Shown one piece after another: positions 44,982 through 54,291 of a stretch of 64,000 nucleotides of DNA. The notes under the pieces were generated by a model. The model searched no databases. It saw only the letters and a list, made by a program, of their open reading frames with translations, and was not told the origin of the DNA. The translations under genes and the position numbers were made by a program. Origin of the DNA: Verrucomicrobium spinosum DSM 4136 = JCM 18804 (GTDB lineage: Bacteria; Verrucomicrobiota; Verrucomicrobiia; Verrucomicrobiales; Verrucomicrobiaceae); the NCBI RefSeq assembly GCF_000172155.1, contig NZ_ABIZ01000001.1:1364001-1428000 (forward strand), in the 5' to 3' direction. How positions within the stretch are numbered: the stretch's first letter is position 1; the number at the start of each line of letters is the position of its first letter.

Positions 44982-47900
44982 TCAGCTTTCCTTCATCAGA
45001 TAGGCAAAGAAATCCCGAAGATCGGCATCGCTCATGCCTCCGAACAAGCCTTCTGGCATCATTGACATCGGAGACGCTTCGAGGCTCTCCAGTTCCTCGG
45101 TCCTGGCGGTATGGCGCTGGCCCGCCATGTCCTTGAGGGTGACCCCGCCGGCGTCCTGCTTCTCCATGATGCCCATCATCACCTGGCCGTTCTTGAGTTT
45201 GGCGATGTACGCGCCGAACCCTTCGCGGATCTCGATGCTCGGTGCGAGCACGCCGGTGAGCCAGAACTCGACATTGCCGCGTTCATAGCCGGTAAGGTCG
45301 GGACCAATCTTGCCGCCTTCATTGAAGAGGGTGTGGCAGACAGCGCAGCGTTGGGCGTAATGCACCTTGCCTTTCTCGACATCCCCGGACCCGCCTGCGA
45401 GTGCGGTCTTGATGCGCTGCAGGTCCGCCTGCTTCTGGCTGTCCGTGAGTGCTGCGCTCTTCGGTGGCCAGTGTTTCTTGATGGAGGCGTCGAATTCCGG
45501 TGCCGAATACGCCGCGAGCTGGCTTACCACGTCAGGGGCTACATCGGCGCTCTTGATGCGCCATTCATCCACTTCCTTGAGGAAAAGGCCAGCCCAGTCG
45601 CGTCGGCTGATGAGCATGCGGTGCGCGGCATCGCGCAGGGTCTTGTCACCGGCATAGCGGGACTCGTAGCCCTTGATCACCGCCTGCGGCAAACGACGCT
45701 CGTCAAACTTCGCTGCCAGGGGGAGTACGGCCTTCTTCAGACCAGTGCTGCTCGCGTCACTCAGAATGCTCAGCATTGCGGGCACCACCGCCGCGTTGCC
45801 GGTATCGGCCAGCACCTGGATCAATGCCGCGCGTTTCTCCGTTGGCGCGGTCTTGTCCTGCACAATCATCAGCGCCTTGGCGGCAGCCTCCGCATTCCCT
45901 GCCTTTACTGCCAGGCTCAAATCCGTATCCAGACGGCTCTTGAGGAAGGCTTGCATGGGTTCCTGAATAGCGGGAGGAAGCTCTGGCATCTTGCCGCCTT
46001 CAAACGCGGCTGCGATGCCCTCCACCACAAGCGAGCGATTCTTCTCGCCCTTGGCCAGGGTCAGCAGTTTGGCACAGGCATCATAGTTCTCCGGGCCTCC
46101 GGCCATCGCCCAGCGTTGGGCGAGATGGGAGATCACCTGTTTCTGGGCCACGGGCAAGTTCCAGAGCTGGTCATCCTTCAGCAGTGCCAGCACCGCCTCG
46201 CGATCTGACACCGCCTTGCTCTCCACCGCCCACCAGATCATGAGCGGCAGGCGTGCATCTTCTGCGGCGTCGGGCCGCAGCAGGCTTGCGTGGGTGATGG
46301 CCAGGCAGGCTTCCGCCGGCAACCGCTTGGCGCTGCTGACGAGCTGGGTGCGTACCTCGGGGTGGGGATCCGTCGTGGCGAGTTGTTTCATCGCTGCCAC
46401 CGTCTGTGTGCTCAAATTCCCGCGATCGCCGAGGCTGTGTACCGTCCAACGGCGCACATAGGGATCAGGGTGGCGCAGCAGATCCAGGGCCGTTTCCTCG
46501 TCCAGACCGCCCAGCATCAGCAGCGCAGACAGAGCGTCAAAGGCATGCGCATTCTTGGGATCGAGGGCCTTGGCCTTCACCGCTGCCAGCACGCTGCTCT
46601 CCTTCCTCCAGCCCAACTCCAGCGCCGCCTGCTGGCGGAACCAGCGGTTCGGGTGGTCCAGCTTCGCCACCAGATCAGAGGCCGGGAGGGTGTGCAAATC
46701 GAACGGCTTCAGCGCTGGCTTCTTGTCCTCAGGGCGGATGCGGTAGATGCGCCCGCTGGTCTTGTGCCAGTCATCCACTGGTCGTACGTGGCTCAGGCGG
46801 GTGTCATACCAGTCGGCCAGGTAGATGCCGCCGTCGGGGGCCACCTTGCAGTCCACGGGGCGGAACCAGCGGTCCGTGCTGGTGAGCAGGGGCGGTTCAT
46901 CCTCGGCGCGATACGTGGAGGTTGCAGGAATCAACTGGCTCACATAGATCATGTTCTGGAGTGAGTTGGCCGCGATGTAGCGGCCACCCAGCGTGTCGGC
47001 CATGAGGTCACCATCGTACACGCAGATAGCCTGGGAAAAGCGCTTCCCATCGCCCTTGGTCTCCATGTGGGGGAACCAGCCAAAGGCGTACGAGTTCGTG
47101 AGGGGCCCGTGTTTGCCGAAGTTCTTCTCCCCGTACATGCCCTGGTCATAGTGCATGCCGCGCTGGCTGCCATTGGTGCTGGCAAAGTAGCGCCCCTTGG
47201 CATCAATCTCCAGGCTGAAGGGGTTGCCCGAGCCTTCGCCGTAGATTTCAAAGACATGCGTGCCGGGGTGGTAGCGCCACAGGCACTGGCCCTCCCATTT
47301 CACGTTCTTGGTCACCTTGCTGCTGACATTGCCCGTGGTCGTGCTGCCGTTTGCGCCGTAGAGCCAGCCATCAGGGCCAAAACGCAGGCTGTTGGCCACC
47401 GCATGCGTGTCCTCCAGGCCGAAGCCACTCAGGTGCACCTCGGGATCGCCATCGGGCACGTCGTCCCGGTTCGCATCCGGGTAGAAGAGCAGGTAAGGTG
47501 GATTCATCACCCAGATGCCGCCATTCCCCGCCAGGGCGGAGGTGGCGATGTTCAGGCCCTCGATCACGGTCTTCTGGGAGTCCAGCTCCCCGTCGCCATT
47601 GGTATCCTCCAGCACCACCACCTTGTCGGCCCCCTTGGGTCCCTTCGGTGGCGGTTCGGGCACGCGGTCAAAAACGGCCCGGAGGTGCTGGTCGTATTTC
47701 ACGATTTTGAGCCCGGCGGGGAACTGGTACTGGCGGTAAAGCGTGACCCAGAGCCGGCCGCGGGAGTCCCAGGTCATGCAGAGAGGTTGCTCCACACCCG
47801 GCTCGGAGGCCATGAGATCGATCGCGAGCCCCTTGCGGAGCTGGAACTTGCTCAGGGCCTCCTTGGGAGGCGTCGGGGGCGAGCCGTCCTTGAGCGTCCC

Positions 47901-48044
47901 TCTGCCGGTGAAGGTCTCCATGATCTTCCGCACTTCGTCATTGCCTGCGGGGGGCTGGCCGTCTGGATCAGCGGCGGGGGCCTGCGCCAGGAGCGCGGCA
48001 GTCAAAAGGGGAGTGCAAAGGAGAAACGGAACTAGTCTCGGCAT
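44982..48044 (-). CDS. PVC-type heme-binding CxxCH protein (propeller + HEAT + cytochrome c)
   Basis: 1020-aa exported protein (signal peptide MPRLVPFLLCTPLLTAALLAQAP). The first ~400 residues form a soluble-quinoprotein-like propeller with segments such as NPPYLLFYPDANRDDVPDGDPE. HEAT-like repeats occupy about 450-780 (DPYVRRWTVHSLGDRG and others). A cytochrome c domain near 890 has the heme motif CAVCHT and the axial Met likely in a later segment. This architecture is a hallmark of Planctomycetes/Verrucomicrobia. The substrate is unknown, perhaps a sugar or alcohol oxidised at the envelope. Confidence 0.92.
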   Translation of the reverse strand: MPRLVPFLLCTPLLTAALLAQAPAADPDGQPPAGNDEVRKIMETFTGRGTLKDGSPPTPPKEALSKFQLRKGLAIDLMASEPGVEQPLCMTWDSRGRLWVTLYRQYQFPAGLKIVKYDQHLRAVFDRVPEPPPKGPKGADKVVVLEDTNGDGELDSQKTVIEGLNIATSALAGNGGIWVMNPPYLLFYPDANRDDVPDGDPEVHLSGFGLEDTHAVANSLRFGPDGWLYGANGSTTTGNVSSKVTKNVKWEGQCLWRYHPGTHVFEIYGEGSGNPFSLEIDAKGRYFASTNGSQRGMHYDQGMYGEKNFGKHGPLTNSYAFGWFPHMETKGDGKRFSQAICVYDGDLMADTLGGRYIAANSLQNMIYVSQLIPATSTYRAEDEPPLLTSTDRWFRPVDCKVAPDGGIYLADWYDTRLSHVRPVDDWHKTSGRIYRIRPEDKKPALKPFDLHTLPASDLVAKLDHPNRWFRQQAALELGWRKESSVLAAVKAKALDPKNAHAFDALSALLMLGGLDEETALDLLRHPDPYVRRWTVHSLGDRGNLSTQTVAAMKQLATTDPHPEVRTQLVSSAKRLPAEACLAITHASLLRPDAAEDARLPLMIWWAVESKAVSDREAVLALLKDDQLWNLPVAQKQVISHLAQRWAMAGGPENYDACAKLLTLAKGEKNRSLVVEGIAAAFEGGKMPELPPAIQEPMQAFLKSRLDTDLSLAVKAGNAEAAAKALMIVQDKTAPTEKRAALIQVLADTGNAAVVPAMLSILSDASSTGLKKAVLPLAAKFDERRLPQAVIKGYESRYAGDKTLRDAAHRMLISRRDWAGLFLKEVDEWRIKSADVAPDVVSQLAAYSAPEFDASIKKHWPPKSAALTDSQKQADLQRIKTALAGGSGDVEKGKVHYAQRCAVCHTLFNEGGKIGPDLTGYERGNVEFWLTGVLAPSIEIREGFGAYIAKLKNGQVMMGIMEKQDAGGVTLKDMAGQRHTARTEELESLEASPMSMMPEGLFGGMSDADLRDFFAYLMKES

Positions 48045-48128
48045 GGCAGGGATACGCCAGACGCCGAGCATTCTTGTATCAGAATACGGAATGTGAGAAT
48101 TTGATCAGGGCCGGGCACTTTGGCACCG

Positions 48129-48563
48129 TCAGTTCAGGAATCTTGCCCGCAGTTCCGGGGTCGGCATGAGACAGGAATCCTTTTTGCCAAACCACCGGTA
48201 GCGGTTGCGGGCGATGAGGCGATACAGGGGATCGCGCACAAAGTGCGGCAGGATGATACAAATATGACAGATGGGCCAGAGGCCGGAGAGATGTCGGCTC
48301 ACCTTCAGCGCCGCAGTGCTCTCCGTGTAGGACCGGCCATTCTCCACCAGCACAAAGCTGTCGAGCTGCCCGGGGTTCAGGCCGTGCTCTTCCATCAGGC
48401 GGCGGCCCGTGTCAGATTGCAGTGAGGCGAAGCGGAACTTTCCAGCGGGATCGCGGCTGATGATGAACTGCACCGCCCAGGCGCAGAGATTGCAAACACC
48501 ATCGAAGAGGACCACCGGGCTGGCAGATTGTCCGGCGGGAACGGGAGGGGGGGAGTCACTCAC
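48129..48563 (-). CDS. DCC-family thiol-disulfide oxidoreductase (DUF393)
   Basis: 144-aa protein. VVLFDGVCNLCAWAVQFII gives the DxxCxxC motif, and the C-terminal YRWFGKKDSC with a PLYRLIARNRYRWFG segment is typical of DCC proteins. GTG 48563 is chosen because the upstream TTG 48605 adds residues with no family match. It is predicted to use the CxxC for thiol-disulfide exchange. It precedes the cytochrome gene by about 85 bp in the same direction, so cotranscription is possible. Confidence 0.85.
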   Translation of the reverse strand: MSDSPPPVPAGQSASPVVLFDGVCNLCAWAVQFIISRDPAGKFRFASLQSDTGRRLMEEHGLNPGQLDSFVLVENGRSYTESTAALKVSRHLSGLWPICHICIILPHFVRDPLYRLIARNRYRWFGKKDSCLMPTPELRARFLN

Positions 48564-48738
48564 GAGAAGCCAGGATCGCCCGCTTTTATCGATTCTGCAA
48601 ATCAATCTGCCGGGAGAGGGGTTGTAAACGATTCTGCGTCAACCCTTGAACAACTGGAAGCGTTCTCCCGTCCAACATGCCGAAGAAATCTGGCATACCC
48701 CATGCTTGAGAACTTCGTGTCTAACCAATTCCATCCAT

Positions 48739-49416
48739 ATGATGAGGTTTCCTCGAACTGGTTGTTGGTATCGTTTCACCCCGTCGGACTGGGAGTTCAT
48801 CGGACGTTGTCTGGCCCTCACCGAAGGCAGCCGCAACAGTCTCGCCTCCCTGGCTGACGATCCGGACGCGGTACGTTTCGTTGTGGATCAACCCCGGCTC
48901 TTTGAGGCTCTGTTGATGGGACGACAGGCGGCCATGGTCTCCCCGGAGCTCTTCTTCCTGGTGACGGTGCGACACACGTTGAAGCGCATCGGGGTGGATG
49001 ACATTGAAGTGGCCGACTACATGGCGGTGGTCTGTTCCGACTTCGGCCTCTCGGGATCCCGGGGGTGTGCGGAGAAAGCCGAGGCCGAAGGGCTCTACAG
49101 CATCGACTATGTGCAGGCGCTGGAGAATGCCCGCAGCCGCGAGAAGTTCTTCATCCACATCCAGTGCGCCAACCAGTTCCTGGTGCTCACGTGCCTGTTC
49201 CCTTCGTTCCTGCACCGGCGAGCTGAGCGTCGCGGCGCTCCGGATGTGAATTACTATGAGCAAGTCGTGGTGAGCCACCTTGATGCCGCAGGCCGGCATG
49301 TGCTGTCGCAGGAGTTCGCCCTGCATGATGTGCTCCTGCGCCTGGCCGGGAACTTCCCGCCCGTGCGGAGGGCGATGAATTACACGCTGAGCGAGTATTT
49401 GAATCTCGGGAATTGA
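48739..49416 (+). CDS. Conserved-looking hypothetical protein
   Basis: 225-aa soluble protein opening MMRFPRTGCWYRFTPSDWEFI. It has a helical core (SLADDPDAVRFVVDQPRLFEALLMGRQ, TLKRIGVDDIEVADYMAVVCSDFGL) and a C-terminal HRRAERRGAPDVNYYEQVVVSHLDAAG then YTLSEYLNLGN. The starts at 48646 and 48739 are both possible; 48739 begins at the first segment with consistent codon use. I recognise no family. It is divergent from the DCC gene and followed by a triple repeat. Confidence 0.7.
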   Translation: MMRFPRTGCWYRFTPSDWEFIGRCLALTEGSRNSLASLADDPDAVRFVVDQPRLFEALLMGRQAAMVSPELFFLVTVRHTLKRIGVDDIEVADYMAVVCSDFGLSGSRGCAEKAEAEGLYSIDYVQALENARSREKFFIHIQCANQFLVLTCLFPSFLHRRAERRGAPDVNYYEQVVVSHLDAAGRHVLSQEFALHDVLLRLAGNFPPVRRAMNYTLSEYLNLGN

Positions 49417-49479
49417 GGGAGAGAGATTTTTTAGACAGGATTAACAAGATTTGGATCAGATTTACAAGATGGGGAGAGA

Positions 49480-50335
49480 GTGACGTCTCTCCCTGTCTTG
49501 GCGTTCTGGCGGGTGAGCGAGTTCCGCGGCTGGGTTGGAGTACCGCCTTTAGGCGGAATCAGGAGGTTTGCTTGTTTTCGATTTCCTTTAACCCAGCATC
49601 CCGTGCGTGCTGATTCCGCTTAAAAGCGGTACTCCAACCCTGTTTGCGGACCTTGAAGGAAAGGGGTTCCAGTTGCGCGCCGGAGGACCTTCTTCCACCC
49701 CAATGCGTTCGCAAGCCGACGTGACGCTCAGGCATCCCAGATCGCTCAACATCTTGAGGAGGGAAGAGGATTCTCCCTGTCTTGGTGGTCTGGCGGGTGA
49801 GTGAGCTCCGCAGCAGGGTTGGAGTACCGCCTTTAGGCGGAATCAGGGGGCTTGCTTGTTTAAGATTTCCTTTAACCAAGCATTCCGTGCGTACTGATTC
49901 CGCTTAAAAGCGGTAATCCAACCCTGTTTGCGGACCTTGAAGGAAAGGGGTTCCAGTTGCGCGCCGGAGGACCTTCTTCCACCCCAATGCGTTCGCAAGC
50001 CGACGTGACACTCTGCCATCCCAGATCGTCCAATATCTTGAGGGGACAGAGGATTCTCCCTGCCTGGGTGGTCTGGCTGGCGAGTGAGTTCCGCAGCAGG
50101 GTTGGAGTACCGCCTTTAGGCGGAATCAGGGGGCTTGCTTGTTTTCGATTTTCTTTAACCCAGCATCCCGTGCGTGCTGATTCCGCTTAAAAGCGGTGCT
50201 CCAACCCTGTTTGCGGACCCTTGAAGGAAAGGGGGTTCAAGTTGCGCGCTGGAGGCCCTTTTTTCCGACCCCAATGCGTTCGCAAGCCGACGTGACACTC
50301 TGCCATCCCAGAGCGCTCAACGCCTTGACCACTGA
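49480..50335. repeat. ~284-bp triple tandem repeat
   Basis: Three copies begin at the hairpin GTTGGAGTACCGCCTTTAGG near 49533, 49818 and 50101. Each unit includes GATTCCGCTTAAAAGCGG, TTGCGGACCTTGAAGG, GCGCGCCGGAGGACC and CAATGCGTTCGCAAGCCG. Before it (49430-49470) lies TTTTTTAGACAGGATTAACAAG. After it comes a short GACGCACT array flush with the stop at 50360. Confidence 0.88.
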
Positions 50336-50359
50336 CGCACTGACGTACCGACGCACCGG

Positions 50360-52498
50360 CTACTGAATCCCCAGTTCCTTCGCTAAAAACGCCCAGGCGT
50401 CCGCGGTCTCGTCCATCACCTTCGTGAGCGCGGTGCCCGCACCATGGCCGGCGCTGGTTTCGATGCGGATGAGCACGGGTGGGCCGTCTTTGGCCTGGCA
50501 TTCTTGGAGGCGGGCGGCGAACTTGAAGCTGTGGGCGGGCACAACGCGGTCATCGTGATCGGCGGTGGTCACGAGAGTGGCGGGGTAGCGGGTGCCGGGC
50601 TTCAGGTTGTGGAGCGGGGAGTACGCGTACAGGGCTTTGAACTCCGCAGGATCCTCGCTGCTGCCGTAGTCGGATTTCCAGGCCCAGCCGATGGTGAACT
50701 CGTGGAAGCGCAGCATGTCCATGACGCCCACCGCTGGCAGCGCGGCTCCGAAGAGATCCGGACGCTGGGTCATGCAGGCACCCACCAGCAGACCGCCATT
50801 GCTTCCGCCCTGGATGGCCAGTTTGGCGGGGCGGGTGTAGCCTTCTTTCACCAGCCATTCGGCGGCACTGATGAAGTCATCGAACACATTCTGCTTCTTC
50901 AGCTTGATGCCAGCGTCATGCCACTCTGAGCCATACTCGCCGCCACCGCGTAGGTTCGCCAGGGCAAAGACGCCGCCCATCTCCAGCCACACGGCACGGC
51001 TCACGGAAAAGCCGGGGCTGAGGCTGATGTCGAAGCCGCCGTAACCATAGAGCAGGGTGGGGTTGGAACCATCCATCTGGATTCCTTTTTTGTGCACCAG
51101 GAACATGGGGACCCGCGTGCCGTCCTTGCTGGTGAAGAAGATCTGCTTCGTCTCATAAGGGCTGCCGTCGAAGTCCAGCTTGGGCACGCGATACGGCGTG
51201 CTGGTGCCGCTGGCCACGTCATAGCGGTAGATCGTGGAAGGGGAGGTGAAGCTGGAGTAGGCGTAGAAGGTCTCCTTGTCCTCCTTCCGGCCGCCGAAGC
51301 CGCCCACACTGCCCAGTCCTGGCAGGGCCACATCGCGCAGCCACTTGCCTTCAAGGTCGTACGCCTTCACCATAGACCGGGCATCCTGCAGGTACTCGCA
51401 GATGAGCTGGCCACCCACCACGGAGGCGCCTTCCAGTTTGTTCTCGGTTTGAGGAATTACCTCGCGCCAGCCGGTCTTCCCGGGCTTGGTGGTGTCGATG
51501 GCGATCACACGATAACGGGGGGCATCCAGATCTGTGTGGAAGTAGAAGACGGGGCCGACGTTCTCGATGAAGCCGTAGGCGGCGTCGAAGTCGTTGAGCA
51601 GCTCCACCACCGGGCCGTCCGTCTGGAGGTCCTTGTAGTACACCCGTGACTTGGGATCCGTCCCCAGGGAGATGTGGAAGATCAGGTAGCGTCCGTCATC
51701 CGTGACCCCGGCATTGAGCCCCCAGTCCGGCTGGTCCGGGCGGGCATACACCAGCTTGTCCTCTGACTGCGGGGTGTTCAGTTTGTGGAAATAAACCGTC
51801 TTGTTCTTGTTGGCCTGCGTCAGTGCGGCCCCGGTCTTGGGTTCGGGGTAACGACTGTAGTAAAAGCCGCTGCCGTCCTTCGCCCAGGAGGCTCCGCTGA
51901 ACTTGATCCACTTCAGGGTCTCGGGCAGGTCCTCACCGGTGTCGATGTTCTTGATGCGGAACTCCTGCCAGTCGCTGCCGCCGCCGGAGGTCCCCCACAC
52001 GAGCATCTTGCCATCCTCGCTGGGGGCACTCTCCGTGAGGGAGACCGTGCCGTCTTTCGAGAGGGTGTTGGGATCCAGGAGGACTTTCGGCTCGGCGGTG
52101 AGGGAGTCTGCCACGTACAGCACGCTCTGGTTCTGCAGGCCGCTGTTGCGGGAGAAGAAGTAGCGGTCGCCGCGCTTGTACGGCACGCCGAAGCGCTCGA
52201 AGTTCCAGAGCTTCTGCAGGCGTTCACGCAGCGCGGCGCGGCGCGGCAGTTGGTTCAGGTAGCCAAAGGTTACCTCATTCTGGGCCTTCACCCAGGCCTT
52301 GGTCTCCTCGCTGTTGTCATCCTCCAGCCAGCGGAAGGGATCGGGCACCTTCACACCGTGATAAGTGTCCACCACGTCAGCGTGGCGGGTCTTGGGGTAG
52401 GTCAGCGGGGAATCCGCTCCTGCACCGTGGAGGACCGAAAAGGAGAGAGTCAAAGACATGACAAGAGGGAGCGTCAGGGAGGGCGCGATGGCTCGCAT
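50360..52498 (-). CDS. Prolyl oligopeptidase (S9A)
   Basis: 712-aa exported serine peptidase (signal peptide near MRAIAPSLTLPLVMSLTLSFSVLHG). The N-terminal propeller follows PDPFRWLEDD near 50. The catalytic Ser is in GGSNGG near 564, Asp in TADHDDRVVP near 648 and His in SAGHGAG near 686. It cleaves short peptides after Pro, presumably in the periplasm. ATG 52498 is preferred to TTG 52507. It ends in Gln-TAG followed at once by a GGTGCGTC repeat. Confidence 0.95.
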   Translation of the reverse strand: MRAIAPSLTLPLVMSLTLSFSVLHGAGADSPLTYPKTRHADVVDTYHGVKVPDPFRWLEDDNSEETKAWVKAQNEVTFGYLNQLPRRAALRERLQKLWNFERFGVPYKRGDRYFFSRNSGLQNQSVLYVADSLTAEPKVLLDPNTLSKDGTVSLTESAPSEDGKMLVWGTSGGGSDWQEFRIKNIDTGEDLPETLKWIKFSGASWAKDGSGFYYSRYPEPKTGAALTQANKNKTVYFHKLNTPQSEDKLVYARPDQPDWGLNAGVTDDGRYLIFHISLGTDPKSRVYYKDLQTDGPVVELLNDFDAAYGFIENVGPVFYFHTDLDAPRYRVIAIDTTKPGKTGWREVIPQTENKLEGASVVGGQLICEYLQDARSMVKAYDLEGKWLRDVALPGLGSVGGFGGRKEDKETFYAYSSFTSPSTIYRYDVASGTSTPYRVPKLDFDGSPYETKQIFFTSKDGTRVPMFLVHKKGIQMDGSNPTLLYGYGGFDISLSPGFSVSRAVWLEMGGVFALANLRGGGEYGSEWHDAGIKLKKQNVFDDFISAAEWLVKEGYTRPAKLAIQGGSNGGLLVGACMTQRPDLFGAALPAVGVMDMLRFHEFTIGWAWKSDYGSSEDPAEFKALYAYSPLHNLKPGTRYPATLVTTADHDDRVVPAHSFKFAARLQECQAKDGPPVLIRIETSAGHGAGTALTKVMDETADAWAFLAKELGIQ

Positions 52499-52703
52499 GA
52501 GGCCCAATCACCGGGGCGCTCGTAGGCGAGTCAAGCACTTGTACGGATCGGATTACGCAGGTGGTATTCCCAGATGACGCCGGTTTGCACATCTTTTTCG
52601 ATGCAAGGTTTAAGAATATAGGGGAAAATGCCAGTCAATAGGGTGAAGATCCCTGATGGTGCTGCGTAGGTACACAAAGACGAGTTCCCCCCTCTGATTG
52701 CTC

Positions 52704-53300
52704 ATGAAAACGCCCATTGCCCTCCTTGCTGTCTGTTCTCTCGCCGCCATCTGGGTGAGCCCCATCTGTGCCCAGGCGACTGGAGGAGGGCTGGCTCCGC
52801 CCAAACTGCCCTCACTCAAGGTCCAGCCCAAGGTGGCCACGAAGCGCGACCAGCAGGCCAATTCCTCCTATATGCAGACGATGACCATTTCTCCTGAGGT
52901 CGTCATCGAGGGAGCCGCCACCCAGCCGCTCCCGGCTCTGGAAGCCACCATGCTGATTGTCACCATGGACACTGAGGCCAAATACCGGAAGCGGTTGGAG
53001 AAATACGATGTGCACGCCAGGGAGACCGTCACCATCCCCGCCGTGGACAATGGTGCCCGGCGTACCATTGAATTCAAAGAATCCAGAACCTCCTTCGACG
53101 CCTGGCGGGACAAGACCAATGTCGGCGGAGCCGTTTACAAGTACTTCGTCTTTGGCCTGAGGGATTCCGCCAGCAAGATGATTGTGTACTTTGAGACCAA
53201 CAACCCTCAGCTGGATCGCATGGTGAAATTGAAGCCGGAAAAGCGCGAGGAAATCCTCAAGCTGGCAACAGGGGCGGAGTTCCCGAAAGACTTCAACTGA
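52704..53300 (+). CDS. Exported hypothetical protein
   Basis: 198-aa protein with a signal peptide (MKTPIALLAVCSLAAIWVSPICAQA, cleavage likely after AQA). The mature part has a Pro/Lys segment, a beta-strand region (SPEVVIEGAATQPLPALEATMLIVTMDTEAKYRK) and a C-terminal helical LDRMVKLKPEKREEILKL. No family is recognised. It is divergent from the prolyl oligopeptidase gene. A TTG at 52698 is also in frame, but the ATG makes a cleaner signal peptide. Confidence 0.72.
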   Translation: MKTPIALLAVCSLAAIWVSPICAQATGGGLAPPKLPSLKVQPKVATKRDQQANSSYMQTMTISPEVVIEGAATQPLPALEATMLIVTMDTEAKYRKRLEKYDVHARETVTIPAVDNGARRTIEFKESRTSFDAWRDKTNVGGAVYKYFVFGLRDSASKMIVYFETNNPQLDRMVKLKPEKREEILKLATGAEFPKDFN

Positions 53301-53309
53301 GCAGGGGGA

Positions 53310-53520
53310 GGGCCGGTGGGCAGTGCGTCAGTGCGTCAGTGGTCAAGGTGGAGGATGTTCCGTGTTGGTCGGACGCGAGGTCGGCTTGTGGGTATGAACT
53401 GTACCGCTCTTAGGCGGCTTTAAACGCGTGCCGATTCGCGTCGTGATGGGAGCCGTTCAGGTCTTTTGTCTGGCGTCTTCTAGTCTGGTGTCTCCCCGCG
53501 AAGCGGGGCCGAGTTTTAAA
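53310..53520. repeat. Repeat block before imuA
   Basis: GTGGGCAGTGCGTCAGTGC and GTCAAGGTGG (53319-53350), a CCGCTCTTAGGCGG hairpin (about 53404), and TCTAGTCTGGTGTCTCC with CCGCGAAGCGGGG (about 53479-53507). No gene is present. Confidence 0.7.
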
Positions 53521-53569
53521 ATTTATATCCTTCCCGGGCTTGCCAAAGGGCATCTTTTAAAGAAAATAG

Positions 53570-53583
53570 TGTTCATGTGAACA
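53570..53583. promoter_or_regulatory. LexA box of the imuA operon
   Basis: TGTTC-ATGT-GAACA, a perfect match to the TGTTC-N4-GAACA motif I recall for Verrucomicrobia LexA. The extended arms are AGTGTTC and GAACACT. It overlaps the GTG codon at 53577, so binding would block the start region of the mutagenesis operon. Confidence 0.85.
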
Positions 53584-54230
53584 CTTTGCTTTTGCCTGCC
53601 AATGTCATCGCCTTCCGGGAACTCTTGCAGAGCAAGTTTCCCGGAGCGCATCCCACCCGGAAGGAGGGGGAGGCGTTGATCACCGGAGTAGCCTGTGTGG
53701 ACGCGGTGCGATTGCCCCGGGGGGCGGTGATGGAGATTGTCGGGGAAAAGGCATCATCCGGCGTGGGGCTGCTGCTGGCGGCACTCCTGCAACGGGAGTC
53801 TGCGGTGGCGGAGTACACGGCCATGGTGGATGGCTGTGATGCATTTGACCCCTGGAGCGTGCCTGCCCTGAGTCTGGACCGGCTGCTCTGGGTGCGGTGC
53901 CAGCAGGTCACCCAGGCCATCAAGGCGGCGGATCTGCTGCTGCGGGATGGCAATATTTCCCTGGTGCTGCTGGACCTGCAGCTCTACGCCGCGCGGGATC
54001 TGCTGCGGCTGCCCTCCAGCGTGTGGCATCGGCTTCGCATGCTGGGGGAGCAGAGCGGCGTCACCACCTGCATCTTCACGCCAGGGCCTCTCATCTCTTG
54101 TGCGGCGTCCCGGCTGGTCCTGGAGCCGTCGCTCGCTGCTGATGATCAGTACCGGGACAGGGAGGAGCTGGTGAGCGCCCTGCGGACGAGCACGGAAGGT
54201 GCCCGGTACCATGGCCGGAGGGCGGGGTGA
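53577..54230 (+). CDS. imuA: ImuA-like RecA-fold mutasome protein
   Basis: 217-aa SOS mutasome protein, distantly RecA-like. The core has PRGAVMEIVGEKASSGVGLLLAALL (a degenerate P-loop), SLDRLLWVRCQQ and GNISLVLLDLQLYAARDL, typical of ImuA/SulA-like proteins. ATP binding appears degenerate. It is the first gene of the operon. The GTG at 53577 lies inside the LexA box, and a TTG at 53586 is an alternative, so either the transcript is nearly leaderless or the true start is downstream. Confidence 0.85.
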   Translation: MNTLLLPANVIAFRELLQSKFPGAHPTRKEGEALITGVACVDAVRLPRGAVMEIVGEKASSGVGLLLAALLQRESAVAEYTAMVDGCDAFDPWSVPALSLDRLLWVRCQQVTQAIKAADLLLRDGNISLVLLDLQLYAARDLLRLPSSVWHRLRMLGEQSGVTTCIFTPGPLISCAASRLVLEPSLAADDQYRDREELVSALRTSTEGARYHGRRAG

Positions 54231-54291
54231 GTTGGATGAAACCTCAAACCCCAAAAAATCAAAACTTCAACCCTCAGCAGTCATCACGTTC

